DNA of 64,000 nt from Caballeronia ptereochthonis (GCF_001545075.1 NZ_FCOB02000009.1:124001-188000); one strand, 5' to 3'; positions 26,835 to 35,273 are shown, counted from the stretch's first letter. Program-made: numbers and translations. Notes: a model not told the origin generated them from the sequence alone.

Positions 26835-28286
26835 ATGGACAGCACTGCGGATCTGAAGCGTTACGAATTGCTGATCAACGGCGAATTCGTCCCGCCGAGC
26901 GGCGGCGAATACTCGACGAACCTCGACCCGGCGACCGAAAACCCGATTGCCCGCGTGGCGCAAGGCACATCCGCCGATGTCGATCGCGCGGTGCAGGCGG
27001 CGCGCGCCGCGCTGAAGCCGTGGAACGCGATCCGCGCCGCCGAACGCGGTCGCATCCTGATGAAGCTCGCCGACCTGCTGCGCGAGAATCAGGAAGAACT
27101 CGCGGCGCTGGAAAGTCTCGACGCGGGCAAGCCGATCGCCGGCGTCCAGCGTCAGGACGTGCCCGCCGCCATCGACACGCTCTCCTACTACGCCGGCTGG
27201 TGCGACAAGATCAACGGCCAGGTCGTGCCCGCGCGCCCCGATGCGCTGACCTACACCGTGCGCGAACCGGTCGGGGTCGTCGCGGCGATCGTCCCGTGGA
27301 ATTTCCCGCTGATGATCGGCATGTGGAAGATCGCGCCCGCGCTCGCGTGCGGCTGCACGCTGATCGTGAAGCCCGCCGAGATCACGCCGCTCTCCGCGCT
27401 GATGGTCGGACGGCTCGCGCTGGAAGCGGGCGTGCCGCCGGGCGTGCTCAATATCGTGACGGGCAAGGGCTCGGTCGTCGGAGATTCGCTCGTCGCGCAT
27501 CCGGGCGTCGACAAGGTGACGTTCACCGGTTCGCCTTCGGTCGGGCGCGGCATCCTCCAGGGCGCGGCGGGCAACTTCAAGCGCATCACGCTGGAGCTGG
27601 GCGGGAAGTCGGCGAACGTGATCTTCGCGGATGCGAACCTCGACAGCGCCGTGCGCGCGGCGGCCTCCGGCATTTTCTTCAACGCGGGACAGGTCTGCTC
27701 GGCCGGCTCGCGCGTGCTCGCGCAGCGGGCGGTCTACGACGACGTGGTCGAGCGCCTCGCCGAGCGCGCGCGGACGATCAAGCTCGGCGATCCATCGAAG
27801 CGCGAAACCAACATGGGCCCGCTCATCTCCGCCAAGCAGATGAAGAGCGTGCTGGACTACGTGGACATCGGCAAGGGCGAGGGCGCCTCGCTCGTGACGG
27901 GCGGCCGGCGCGTGGGCGAGCGCGGCTATTTCGTCGAGCCGACGGTGTTCGCCGGCGTCGAGCACGAAATGCGCATCTCGCAGGAAGAGATCTTCGGGCC
28001 GGTCGCGAGCGTGATTCCCTTCGACGACGAGGCCGATGCGCTGCGCATCGCCAACGGTACGGCGTACAGCCTCGCCGCGGGCGTGTGGAGCGCGGATATC
28101 GGCCGGGTGCATCGCATGGCGTCGGAGCTCAAGGCGGGCACGGTCTGGGTGAACACTTACGGCTACACGGATGTGCGTCTGCCGTGGGGCGGCGGGGGCG
28201 ATTCGGGCTTCGGCCGCGAACATGGCGATGTCGCCATCGAGAACTTCACCGAGCCGAAGGCGGTGTGGGTTGCATTGACGCCTTGA
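26835..28286 (+). CDS. NAD(P)-dependent aldehyde dehydrogenase
   Basis: A 483-residue ALDH-superfamily enzyme of full length. The catalytic Glu lies in ITLELGGKSANVIF and the catalytic Cys in FFNAGQVCSAGSRVL; the cofactor Asn-Phe region is IVPWNFPLMIGMWKIAP and KPAEITPLSAL is the nucleotide-binding lysine. It resembles betaine/aminobutyraldehyde dehydrogenases. GGAG precedes ATG 26835. It opens the high-GC catabolic block that holds the Frc-type oxalate genes, though it has its own terminator and lies 2 kb from the transporter, so membership in that pathway is only inferred. If the ThDP enzyme downstream is a lyase, this enzyme could oxidise the aldehyde product. Confidence 0.88.
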   Translation: MDSTADLKRYELLINGEFVPPSGGEYSTNLDPATENPIARVAQGTSADVDRAVQAARAALKPWNAIRAAERGRILMKLADLLRENQEELAALESLDAGKPIAGVQRQDVPAAIDTLSYYAGWCDKINGQVVPARPDALTYTVREPVGVVAAIVPWNFPLMIGMWKIAPALACGCTLIVKPAEITPLSALMVGRLALEAGVPPGVLNIVTGKGSVVGDSLVAHPGVDKVTFTGSPSVGRGILQGAAGNFKRITLELGGKSANVIFADANLDSAVRAAASGIFFNAGQVCSAGSRVLAQRAVYDDVVERLAERARTIKLGDPSKRETNMGPLISAKQMKSVLDYVDIGKGEGASLVTGGRRVGERGYFVEPTVFAGVEHEMRISQEEIFGPVASVIPFDDEADALRIANGTAYSLAAGVWSADIGRVHRMASELKAGTVWVNTYGYTDVRLPWGGGGDSGFGREHGDVAIENFTEPKAVWVALTP

Positions 28287-28355
28287 GTCGCGCAGTCGCC
28301 GCGGGCAACCGCGGCGAATCGCACCAACGCGTATAAACGCGCACAAGCGCAAAAA

Positions 28356-28380
28356 GGCGGTCCGGATTTCCCGGACCGCC
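28356..28380. terminator. Hairpin terminator between ALDH and the DUF-type gene
   Basis: GGCGGTCCGG and its exact complement CCGGACCGCC form a 10-bp stem with a 5-base loop. On the minus strand it is followed by TTTTT, so it is a good intrinsic terminator for the gene at 28402-28740; it may also stop ALDH transcripts on the plus strand. Confidence 0.75.
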
Positions 28381-28401
28381 CATATCGATAAAAGAGAACC
28401 G

Positions 28402-28740
28402 TCAAACGCGCGCCGTTTCCTCGTTGCGCGCCCGCCAGAGCCGCGCGCGCTGCGCGCTGTCTTCGTACTGAACGGTGTTCTGCCGGCACGCTTCGATCGT
28501 CGAATTCTTGCGCTCGACGATCGCCTGGCAGAGAAACTCGGCGCTGTACGCCTTCAGCAGATGCGGACAATGCGTCTCGATGTACTGCGCGATCTTCCCG
28601 TAGTCGCTATCCGCCGACGCCAGCGAGCGATAGGTTTGCGCGTCCCAGCGGAACATCAGGTCGAGCTCTTCGAAAGCGGTGTTGAATGCGCAGACTTGCG
28701 CCTGGACTTCGCGGTCATCGCCGTACGTTGCGTGGATCAT
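28402..28740 (-). CDS. Conserved hypothetical cytoplasmic protein
   Basis: A 112-residue mainly helical protein (MIHATYGDDREVQAQVCAFN ... FEELDLMFRWDAQTYRSLAS ... YIETHCPHLLKAYSAEFLCQ) with no signal peptide, membrane segment or recognised domain. GC content and codon use match its neighbours and a terminator follows it, so it is a real gene. A TTGTATAT sequence like the core of the locus operator lies upstream (28791-28805 on the minus strand), which hints at co-regulation with the Frc locus. Its position between ALDH and a LysR gene gives no further clue. Confidence 0.65.
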   Translation of the reverse strand: MIHATYGDDREVQAQVCAFNTAFEELDLMFRWDAQTYRSLASADSDYGKIAQYIETHCPHLLKAYSAEFLCQAIVERKNSTIEACRQNTVQYEDSAQRARLWRARNEETARV

Positions 28741-28837
28741 GATCGTCTCCTGTATGGCCGTGGGGCTTCACTGCAGGATAGAAAAACCGATCCATATACA
28801 ACAGTTAAACTTTTTTCGAATAACTATTCATTTTTAC

Positions 28838-29785
28838 TTATGCATTCGGCTTGCCCGTCGTCGCGACGATCTGCGTGATCGCCTCGATCTGTGCTGCGCC
28901 TTCCTCGATCAGGAACTGCTTGAACGCAAGCGCGACCGGCGGCAAGCGCTTGTTGTGCCGGTGCACGACGAACCAGTTGAGCATCACCGGAAAGTCCTCG
29001 ATGTCGAGCACCGCGAGCTTGCCGACCTGTAACTCCATGCTGATCGTATGCGCGGAGAGGAAGCTGAGCCCCATGCCCGCGATCACGGCCTGCTTGATGG
29101 TCTCCGTGCTCGTGATCTCCATCGCGATGTTCAGGTTCGAGAGCCGTCCCGCGAACCCTTCCTCCATCGAGTTCCAGGTATCCGAGCCGCGCTCGCGGAC
29201 GATGAACGGCTCGTCGGCCAGCGCTTCGAGCGGAATGTTCCTGCGCCCGACGAGCGGATGGTCGGGCGGCGCGACGATCACGTACGGATGCGGCGCGAAC
29301 GACACGTTGACGGTGTCCATGTCGCGCGGCGGGCGGACCATCACGGCGAGGTCGGTGAGGTTGTCTGAGAGCTGATGCAGCAACTCCTCGCGGTTGTGCA
29401 CGGCGAGGTTGAGCCTTACATCTGTATTACGCCGCGTGAAGGCTGCAAGGAGACGGGGAAAGAAGTAGTCGCCGGCGCTGATGACCGCGACATTGAGCGT
29501 GCCGCCCGAGATGCCCTTGAGGCGGGCCATCGCGTCGTCGGCTTCGCGAAACTGTTCCAGGATGGCGCGGCTGTAATGGAGCATTTCATTGCCGGCTGGC
29601 GTGAGATAGATTTTTTTGCCGAGTTGCTCGAAAAGCGGCAAGCCGGCGTGCTCCTCCAGTTGCTTGACCTGCGTCGAGACCGCCGGCTGCGTGAGGTAGA
29701 GTTCCTCCGCGGCGCGAGAAAAACTCAGCCGGCGTGCGACGGTTTCGAAGATCTTCAACTGACGCAGAGTGGCGTTACGCAGCAC
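28838..29785 (-). CDS. LysR-family regulator, CbbR-like
   Basis: A 315-residue LysR regulator whose N-terminus (TLRQLKIFETVARRLSFSRA then AEELYLTQPAVSTQVKQLEE) and effector domain (GGTLNVAVISAGDYFFPRLL, HNREELLHQLSDNLTDLAVM) match the CbbR/RbcR subgroup. CbbR-type regulators respond to central-metabolism intermediates and control CO2 fixation or C1/C2 acid use. It is divergent from the transporter gene at 30255 across a 470-bp gap, the classical LysR arrangement, so it likely regulates that gene. Autotrophy genes are not in the window. Confidence 0.9.
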   Translation of the reverse strand: MLRNATLRQLKIFETVARRLSFSRAAEELYLTQPAVSTQVKQLEEHAGLPLFEQLGKKIYLTPAGNEMLHYSRAILEQFREADDAMARLKGISGGTLNVAVISAGDYFFPRLLAAFTRRNTDVRLNLAVHNREELLHQLSDNLTDLAVMVRPPRDMDTVNVSFAPHPYVIVAPPDHPLVGRRNIPLEALADEPFIVRERGSDTWNSMEEGFAGRLSNLNIAMEITSTETIKQAVIAGMGLSFLSAHTISMELQVGKLAVLDIEDFPVMLNWFVVHRHNKRLPPVALAFKQFLIEEGAAQIEAITQIVATTGKPNA

Positions 29786-30254
29786 GGCGATCCCTCATCC
29801 ATTAACGATAGCTAATTTATACAATAATTTTTTCTAACTTTCCTTAATCGTTTTTCTCCCCCACGATGCTTTCACGTCCCCATGAGTTGTAAGGCGGACA
29901 GTCGCGGATAGCACGCACGGCCATGCTCGATCCTGGGCTCGCCCGCTTACCGCGCGGCATCGGCAACGCAGCAGCGCGCAGCACACGAAGCCCGCAAGGG
30001 CTGCATCGACCATCCGGACTCTATTGGGAATCGCTTGAAAATGATTCTTCGATCGCCTGACGCGGATGTTTGCCAGATGTGCGAATCAATCGCCCTGAAC
30101 GACAAGTTCGACAAGCGTGACAAGCGGCCGCATGCCCACGCCGCCTGGACCGAGCATTTCCCCTGACCGACCGCTCGCCGCCGACGCACCGCGCCGGTGT
30201 TCTCGCAGCACATCAAGCGCCGTACGAGCGCTGAGACACATAACGGAGACAGAC
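29786..30254. other. Divergent promoter region between LysR and the OFA transporter
   Basis: About 470 bases. The LysR-proximal 90 bases are unusually AT-rich (ATAGCTAATTTATACAAT and TTTTTTCTAACTTTCC, near 29805-29845) and probably contain the LysR promoter and a T-N11-A type box. The rest has no supported gene. Two GC-rich frames of about 60 and 100 codons here lack features of real genes. Confidence 0.5.
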
Positions 30255-31604
30255 ATGGCAAGCGCAGACACGGTTGTGTCCGGGCAATCGCACGGGCGTC
30301 ATCACAACAGGTGGGTCCAGCTGGTGGTCGGCATCATATGCATGGGGCTCGTCGCCAACCTGCAGTACGCCTGGACACTATTCGTCGTACCGATGGATGC
30401 AAAGCATCATTGGGGTCAGGCGGCGATCCAAACAGCCTTCACCATCTTCATCGTCACGGAAACCTGGCTCGTGCCCGTCGAAGGCTGGCTCGTCGACAAG
30501 TTCGGGCCGCGGCCGGTGGTCATCGGCGGATCGATCTGCGCGGCGCTCGGATGGATCATCGACGCGCACGCGACGAGCCTCGTTCATCTCTACATCGCCG
30601 CGGTCGTCGCGGGCGTGGGCGCGGGCTGCGTGTACGGCACCTGCGTCGGCACCGCGCTCAAGTGGTTCCCGGACAAGCGCGGTCTCGCGGCGGGGCTGAC
30701 CGCGGCGGGCTTCGGCGCGGGCGCGGCCGTCACCGTGATCCCGATCTCCAACATGATCCAGAGTTCCGGCTACGAGCACGCGTTCATGTTCTTCGGCATC
30801 TTCCAGGGCGCGTGCATCTTCCTGCTCGCGTTGATGCTGGTGCGTCCGAGTCCGCCCACGAACGTCGTGCCGGCGAAGCGCATCGTCTCGACCAAGATCG
30901 ACTACACGACAGGGCAGATGGTGCGCGCGCCGCTCTTCTGGGTGCTCTATCTGATGTTCGTGTTCGTCGCGGCGGGCGGCGTGATCGCGACCGCGCAGTT
31001 CGGGCCGATCGCGAAGGAGTACGGCTTCGCGAAGATGCCGGTCAACCTCCTCGGCGTCACGCTGCCGCTGCTCGCGATGACGCTCTCCATCGACAATCTG
31101 TGCAACGGCTTCACGCGTCCACTGTGCGGTTTCATCTCGGACAGGATCGGCCGTGAGAACACGATGTTCATCATCTTCCTGGGTGAAGGCCTCGCGCTGC
31201 TCGGTCTGATGGAGTTCGGGCACAACCCGTATCTCTTCATGCTGTTCGCGGCGATGACCTTCCTCTGCTGGGGCGAAATCTTCTCGATCTTCCCGGCGAC
31301 CTGCGCCGACACCTTCGGCAGCAAGTACGCCGCCGCCAACGCCGGCACGCTGTACACGGCGAAGGGCACGGCGTCGATGCTGGTGCCGCTCGCCTCGGTG
31401 CTCGCCTCGATCGGCTCGTGGAACGCGGTGTTCATCACGGCGGCCGTGACATCGATCGCGGCCGGCCTGTGCGCGAAGTTCGTCCTCGCGCCGATGCGCA
31501 GGCGCTGGATCGACAACACGGTCACCGAGACGTCGGGCGAATCGTCGGTCAACGCGTCGTTCCAGGCAGGCTGGGATGCGTCGGGCAATACGTCGGTTCA
31601 GTAA
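30255..31604 (+). CDS. oxlT: OFA-family MFS transporter (oxalate/formate antiporter type)
   Basis: A 449-residue inner-membrane protein with 12 helices. The first helices (WVQLVVGIICMGLVANLQYA, WTLFVVPMDAKHHWG, IQTAFTIFIVTETWLVPVEG) and PRPVVIGGSICAALGWIID are characteristic of the OxlT/OFA branch of the MFS. The prototype exchanges oxalate for formate in Oxalobacter. ACGGAGAC precedes ATG 30255. The next gene, a LysR regulator, starts 12 bp after the stop. With Frc downstream in the locus, import of oxalate or a similar dianion is the best guess; related OFA proteins also carry other mono- and dicarboxylates, so the name is provisional. Confidence 0.85.
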   Translation: MASADTVVSGQSHGRHHNRWVQLVVGIICMGLVANLQYAWTLFVVPMDAKHHWGQAAIQTAFTIFIVTETWLVPVEGWLVDKFGPRPVVIGGSICAALGWIIDAHATSLVHLYIAAVVAGVGAGCVYGTCVGTALKWFPDKRGLAAGLTAAGFGAGAAVTVIPISNMIQSSGYEHAFMFFGIFQGACIFLLALMLVRPSPPTNVVPAKRIVSTKIDYTTGQMVRAPLFWVLYLMFVFVAAGGVIATAQFGPIAKEYGFAKMPVNLLGVTLPLLAMTLSIDNLCNGFTRPLCGFISDRIGRENTMFIIFLGEGLALLGLMEFGHNPYLFMLFAAMTFLCWGEIFSIFPATCADTFGSKYAAANAGTLYTAKGTASMLVPLASVLASIGSWNAVFITAAVTSIAAGLCAKFVLAPMRRRWIDNTVTETSGESSVNASFQAGWDASGNTSVQ

Positions 31605-31615
31605 GGAAGCACGGC

Positions 31616-32572
31616 ATGCGCGATCAACCCGACAGGAATGCGCATGCCGCACCATCGCTCAGCGTTTCGCTGCATCAACTGAGGTTGTTCGTCACGCTTG
31701 CGCGCCATCGCAGCTTCACGCGCGCGGGCGATGAATTCGGCATCACGCAATCGGCGGTCAGCCGCGGCATCCGCGAACTCGAAGAGGAAATCTCGCTGCG
31801 GCTCTTCGATCGCACCACGCGCCAGGTCGCCCTCACCGAGGCCGGTCGCAAGCTGCTCGGGCGCATCGCTCCGCTCGTCGAGGAACTGGAGGCGACATTG
31901 CGGCCGCGCGCGCACGAGGGAAGCGAGCCGGGCGTCGTGAATCTCGCGAGCAGCTGCGGTTTGACGGCGAGCGTGCTGCCCGCGATGCTCGCAACGTGCC
32001 GCGAGCGTCTGCCGGACATCACGGTCGTCGTGATGGATCGACCGCAGAACGCCGTGCTGCAGCTCGTGCGCTCGGGCGAGGCGGAACTGGGCGTCGTCAT
32101 TGCGCCGGAGAATCTCGACGAACTCGCGGCCGAGCCCCTTTTCTCCGATGGACTCGCGGCCGTCGTCGGCGCGTCGCATCGGTCGAGTGCAGCCGCGCCG
32201 CTCGACTGGCAGCAACTGCGCGGCACGCCGCTCCTCCTTCTCGACGACGACACCGGCAGCCTCGCCGCCATCGAAGCCGCGCTCGCGCTGCACGGCGTGA
32301 GCGGCGCCGTGCGTCAGCGGCTCACGCAACCCGCGGCGGTCGCGCGCATGGCCGCGGCCGGTCTCGGCGTCGGCATCCTGCCGATGCACGCCGGCAGCGC
32401 GTGCGACAGCGCTCAAATCCGCTTCATCCCGCTCGTCCCCGAGGCCTCGCGCACGATCATGCTCGTGCGGCGCAGAAGCCGCGCGTTGCGCGCGAGCGCG
32501 GCCAACGTCTGGTCACACTTCATCGAGTCCTCGTCGCATACTCTCAGCACGGGCCAGGCCGTCGAGGCCTGA
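31616..32572 (+). CDS. LysR-family transcriptional regulator co-transcribed with the OFA transporter
   Basis: A 318-residue LysR regulator. HTH: LSVSLHQLRLFVTLARHRSF then TRAGDEFGITQSAVSRGIRE (residues 13-65). The effector domain begins with VVNLASSCGLTASVLPAMLA and includes AAAGLGVGILPMHAGSACDS. AAGGA precedes ATG 31616, only 12 bp behind the transporter stop, so both share a transcript; this is unlike the usual divergent layout and suggests feedback control by the transported acid. Subgroup resembles regulators of aromatic or dicarboxylate genes. Confidence 0.88.
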   Translation: MRDQPDRNAHAAPSLSVSLHQLRLFVTLARHRSFTRAGDEFGITQSAVSRGIRELEEEISLRLFDRTTRQVALTEAGRKLLGRIAPLVEELEATLRPRAHEGSEPGVVNLASSCGLTASVLPAMLATCRERLPDITVVVMDRPQNAVLQLVRSGEAELGVVIAPENLDELAAEPLFSDGLAAVVGASHRSSAAAPLDWQQLRGTPLLLLDDDTGSLAAIEAALALHGVSGAVRQRLTQPAAVARMAAAGLGVGILPMHAGSACDSAQIRFIPLVPEASRTIMLVRRRSRALRASAANVWSHFIESSSHTLSTGQAVEA

Positions 32573-32683
32573 TCGTCGCATTTCCGATCCGCATAGCGAC
32601 CCGCGGCGCACCCGGCGCATGCGGGTTTTCGCTCGGCCGCGAGCGCACGATTCGCCTTGTTCTTACCCAATACGGAATGTAGT

Positions 32684-32698
32684 ATCTTGTATATCAGA
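32684..32698. promoter_or_regulatory. Operator-like motif upstream of the panE-like gene
   Basis: ATCTTGTATATCAGA, 33 bp before the start codon. A candidate promoter TTCTTA-N17-TATCTT overlaps it, so a bound protein would block RNA polymerase. Its exact reverse complement stands at 33772-33786 and two near copies lie at 37545 and 37763. Nearest candidate binder is the GntR/FCD regulator at 34068. Confidence 0.6.
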
Positions 32699-32731
32699 GG
32701 TTATAAGGCTACAACCCTCAGGAGACGAACC

Positions 32732-33745
32732 ATGAAAATCTGCGTGTACGGCGCCGGCGCGATCGGCGGCTATATGGGAGCGCAACTGGCGCGCGCCGGT
32801 GCCGATGTCAGTTTCGTCGCGCGCGGGCCGCATCTCGCGGCCATGCAGGCAAACGGCGTGCGGCTTCGGATCGATGGGGAAGAGCACGTCATCAAGGTGC
32901 GCTGCACGAACGATCCCGCCGAGCTCGGCCCGCAGGATTTCGTGATCATCGCGCTGAAGGCGCACTCGATACCCGGCGTCGTCGATCTGATTCCTCCGCT
33001 GCTCGGCCCGGAAACGGCGATCGTCACCGCGGTCAACGGCCTGCCTTACTGGTACTTCTACAAGCACGGCGGCGAGCTTGAGGGCACGAAGCTGCAGAGC
33101 GTCGATCCTGGCGGGCGGCAGTGGGACGTTTTCGGGCCGGAGCGCGCGATTGGCTGCGTGCTGCTGCCCGCGGCGGAGATCGCGGAGCCGGGCGTCATCG
33201 AACATCACTACGGCAAGAAATTCCCGATCGGCGAACCGGGCGGCGAAATCACGCCGCGTCTCCAGGCGCTGCACGACATCATGGCGAAGGCGGACATGGA
33301 AGCGCCGATGCGCGACAACATCCGCGACGAGATCTGGCTCAAGCTGTGGGGCAATCTGTGCTTCAACCCGATCAGCGCGCTGACCGGCGCGACGCTCGAC
33401 GTCCTGACGAGCGATCCCGGCACGCGCGCGCTCTCGAAGGCGATGATGCTGGAGGCGAAGGCCATCGGCGACAAGATCGGCGTGAACTTCCGCGTCGACG
33501 TGGAGCGGCGCATCAACGGCGCGGGTGCGGTGGGCGCGCACAAGACCTCGATGCTGATGGACTGCGAAGCCGGACGCCCGATGGAAATCGATCCGCTGAT
33601 GACCGTCGTGCAGGAAATCGGCCGTCTGGTGCACGTCGAGACGCCGATGCTCGATGCCGTTCTCGCATTGATCAAGCTGCGCGAGGGCGTGAATCAGGGC
33701 ACGGCGAAGCCGCTTCCTCTCCCGCAATCGCAAAAAGCCGCCTAA
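32732..33745 (+). CDS. Ketopantoate-reductase-like enzyme, candidate oxalyl-CoA reductase
   Basis: A 337-residue enzyme of the ketopantoate reductase (PanE) family. The Rossmann motif GAGAIGGYMGAQLARAGA opens it; catalytic and binding residues of the family are kept: Lys in IIALKAHSIPG, Asn in VTAVNGLPYWY and Glu in MEIDPLMTVV. AGGAG precedes ATG 32732. A PanE homologue (PanE2) in Methylobacterium extorquens AM1 is known as oxalyl-CoA reductase, making glyoxylate next to oxalate genes. In this oxalate-type locus the same role is plausible, with 2-hydroxy acid/2-oxo acid interconversion as an alternative. True pantothenate synthesis is unlikely here. An operator motif overlaps its promoter. 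Confidence 0.8.
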   Translation: MKICVYGAGAIGGYMGAQLARAGADVSFVARGPHLAAMQANGVRLRIDGEEHVIKVRCTNDPAELGPQDFVIIALKAHSIPGVVDLIPPLLGPETAIVTAVNGLPYWYFYKHGGELEGTKLQSVDPGGRQWDVFGPERAIGCVLLPAAEIAEPGVIEHHYGKKFPIGEPGGEITPRLQALHDIMAKADMEAPMRDNIRDEIWLKLWGNLCFNPISALTGATLDVLTSDPGTRALSKAMMLEAKAIGDKIGVNFRVDVERRINGAGAVGAHKTSMLMDCEAGRPMEIDPLMTVVQEIGRLVHVETPMLDAVLALIKLREGVNQGTAKPLPLPQSQKAA

Positions 33746-33771
33746 ACTGCAGACAAGGCGCCAGCGTTGTT

Positions 33772-33786
33772 TCTGATATACAAGAT
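33772..33786. promoter_or_regulatory. Operator-like motif upstream of the small protein/gntR pair
   Basis: TCTGATATACAAGAT is the exact reverse complement of the site at 32684-32698. It lies between a possible -35 (TTGTTT) and -10 (AAATAT), 70 bp before ATG 33857, as expected for an autoregulated GntR gene. Confidence 0.6.
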
Positions 33787-33856
33787 GCAAAATATGTTGC
33801 GTGCTGCTGCATTGCAGCATATACTGAGGGCTCTTGTGATTTAACCGGAGCCTGAA

Positions 33857-34078
33857 ATGAGCATCGCCCTGTTGGTTGTCGTCGGATTCGCGCTGGTTGT
33901 CGTGGGTGTGGGTGTTACGTTTATGATTGCGTCGGCGGTGCCGCAGAGCATGCTGCAGCGCGCACAGGATCACGGTCGCTTCGCCGGTCTCGCGGCGGAT
34001 GACCAGAACGGCGGTTCGGGCAAGCGTGTCGACGCTGGCCGTCCGCACTTGGGAAATCAAGCCATCAATGCCATCTGA
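33857..34078 (+). CDS. Small single-pass membrane protein encoded upstream of gntR
   Basis: A 73-residue protein with one strongly hydrophobic N-terminal helix (MSIALLVVVGFALVVVGVGV, extending to residue 30) followed by a polar tail rich in Gly, Gln, Asp and Ala. CGGAG precedes the ATG. Its end overlaps the start of the GntR gene by 11 bp, so translation is probably coupled. I recognise no family. It could be a membrane anchor or small subunit associated with the transporter or with regulation, but nothing in the sequence proves this. The short size and the operator upstream of it make it part of the regulon. Confidence 0.65.
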   Translation: MSIALLVVVGFALVVVGVGVTFMIASAVPQSMLQRAQDHGRFAGLAADDQNGGSGKRVDAGRPHLGNQAINAI

Positions 34079-34811
34079 TACTCAATCCGTAGACAGGCCG
34101 GAAGTTCGCCCCGATGTACGTACTTCAGGGCTGACGCTTTCGCTGGAACCGATCAATGCCACGGTTTCGCTGCGCGACCAGGCGTACGCGAAACTGCGGC
34201 AGGCGATTGCCGAGGCGGACATCTACCGCTCGCGGGAAGAAATCCGTCTCGACGAGAAAGAGCTGACCGAAGCGCTCGGCGTCTCGCGCACGCCGATCCG
34301 CGAGGCCATGACGCTGCTCGAGCAGGAAGGCTTTCTGCGCACGGTGCCGCGCCGCGGCGTCTATATCCTGCGCAAGACCAAGCGCGAGATCGTCGAGATG
34401 ATCCACATGTGGGCGGCGCTGGAAAGCATGGCGGCGCGGCTCGCGACGCAGCGCGCGACGGACGAGGAAATCGCCCAGTTGCGCCACATGTTCGACAACT
34501 TCCGCGATTCCACGCCCGCCGAGCATATCGACGAGTATTCGGAAGCGAACATCGCCTTCCATTCCGCGATCGTGCGGCTGTCGAAGTCGGAAATCATCTT
34601 CGACACGATCAAGAACATCTTCGTGCACGTGCGCGCGATTCGTAAGATGACGATCTCGCAGAGCGACCGGGCGTCGCGCTCGATCGTCGATCACATGCGC
34701 ATCATCGAGGCCTTGGAGAAGCGCGACACGGAGCTGGTCGAGCGGCTCGTCAAGCAGCACTCGCTCGATCTGGCGGCGTTCGTCGAGGCGAATTGCGACT
34801 TTCTGGATTGA
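34068..34811 (+). CDS. GntR-family regulator, FCD (FadR) subgroup
   Basis: A 247-residue regulator. The winged helix spans about residues 30-100 (SLRDQAYAKLRQAIAEADIY, ELTEALGVSRTPIREAMTLL with the GntR signature SRTPIREAM, and EGFLRTVPRRGVYIL). The FCD effector domain follows with metal- or ligand-site residues in DEYSEANIAFHSAIV and SRSIVDHMRIIEAL. It starts at ATG 34068 inside the end of the upstream small gene. The four copies of a TGTATATCA motif near promoters of panE-like, this operon, sucCD and the ThDP gene resemble operators of this subgroup, so it is the likely regulon repressor or activator, responding to a carboxylate. Confidence 0.88.
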   Translation: MPSDTQSVDRPEVRPDVRTSGLTLSLEPINATVSLRDQAYAKLRQAIAEADIYRSREEIRLDEKELTEALGVSRTPIREAMTLLEQEGFLRTVPRRGVYILRKTKREIVEMIHMWAALESMAARLATQRATDEEIAQLRHMFDNFRDSTPAEHIDEYSEANIAFHSAIVRLSKSEIIFDTIKNIFVHVRAIRKMTISQSDRASRSIVDHMRIIEALEKRDTELVERLVKQHSLDLAAFVEANCDFLD

Positions 34812-34837
34812 TTTCCTGCCGAAGTATCAGTAATGAG

Positions 34838-34869
34838 AAGCCGCGTGGTTTTTGCCACGCGGCTTTTTT
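34838..34869 (+). terminator. Intrinsic terminator after gntR
   Basis: AAGCCGCGTGG pairs perfectly with CCACGCGGCTT over 11 bp around a 6-base loop, followed by TTTTC. It ends the small-protein/gntR transcript. Confidence 0.85.
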
Positions 34870-34880
34870 CTGTCCGTGTG

Positions 34881-35273
34881 CTATTTCGACGTGTCCTTCG
34901 GGCAGCCCAGCATCGTGGCTTGTCGCTCCAGTTCGTTCGGCCGGTCCGGGGAACGCTGGTTGTCGGCGCCTCCCCACGAGTTGCTCACGAAGTTCCGGTA
35001 GTTCGAATTGCCGGGATCGTGCGGCTCGGTCGGGCGACTCTGCACCCAATCGATCGAAGCTTTCAGCGAAGCGCAGCGTTCGCTTTGCAGTTGCTGTTGC
35101 GTGACCGTCGGCCCCGACGCGCGATTGACATTGGCGCTGAGCGAACTGGAATAACGCGGTGACGAGGCCGCTTCGGCGATGCCCGGCGAGAGCGACACGG
35201 CTTGTGCCAGGGCTTGTTCGATGCAGGCGGAAATCAACAGAACTGCGGCGGCGACGTAAAACAGACGGATCAT
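34881..35273 (-). CDS. Small exported protein, possible lipoprotein
   Basis: A 130-residue protein with a hydrophobic leader (MIRLFYVAAAVLLISACIEQ). The sequence ISAC fits a lipobox, so it may be a lipoprotein cleaved before Cys17; alternatively a type I signal peptidase would cut near ALAQA. The mature part contains a possible disulfide pair (ERCASLKASIDWVQ and MLGCPKDTS) and a predicted helix with the motif LQSERCASLKASIDW that is common in small Burkholderia periplasmic proteins. No function is known. It is convergent with gntR and not obviously part of the catabolic locus. Confidence 0.7.
   Translation of the reverse strand: MIRLFYVAAAVLLISACIEQALAQAVSLSPGIAEAASSPRYSSSLSANVNRASGPTVTQQQLQSERCASLKASIDWVQSRPTEPHDPGNSNYRNFVSNSWGGADNQRSPDRPNELERQATMLGCPKDTSK

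Noticed and set aside
32732-33745. Pantothenate biosynthesis gene panE
   Set aside because: Genomic context is an Frc/OFA regulon, with an operator shared with those genes; a biosynthetic role is less likely than a catabolic one.
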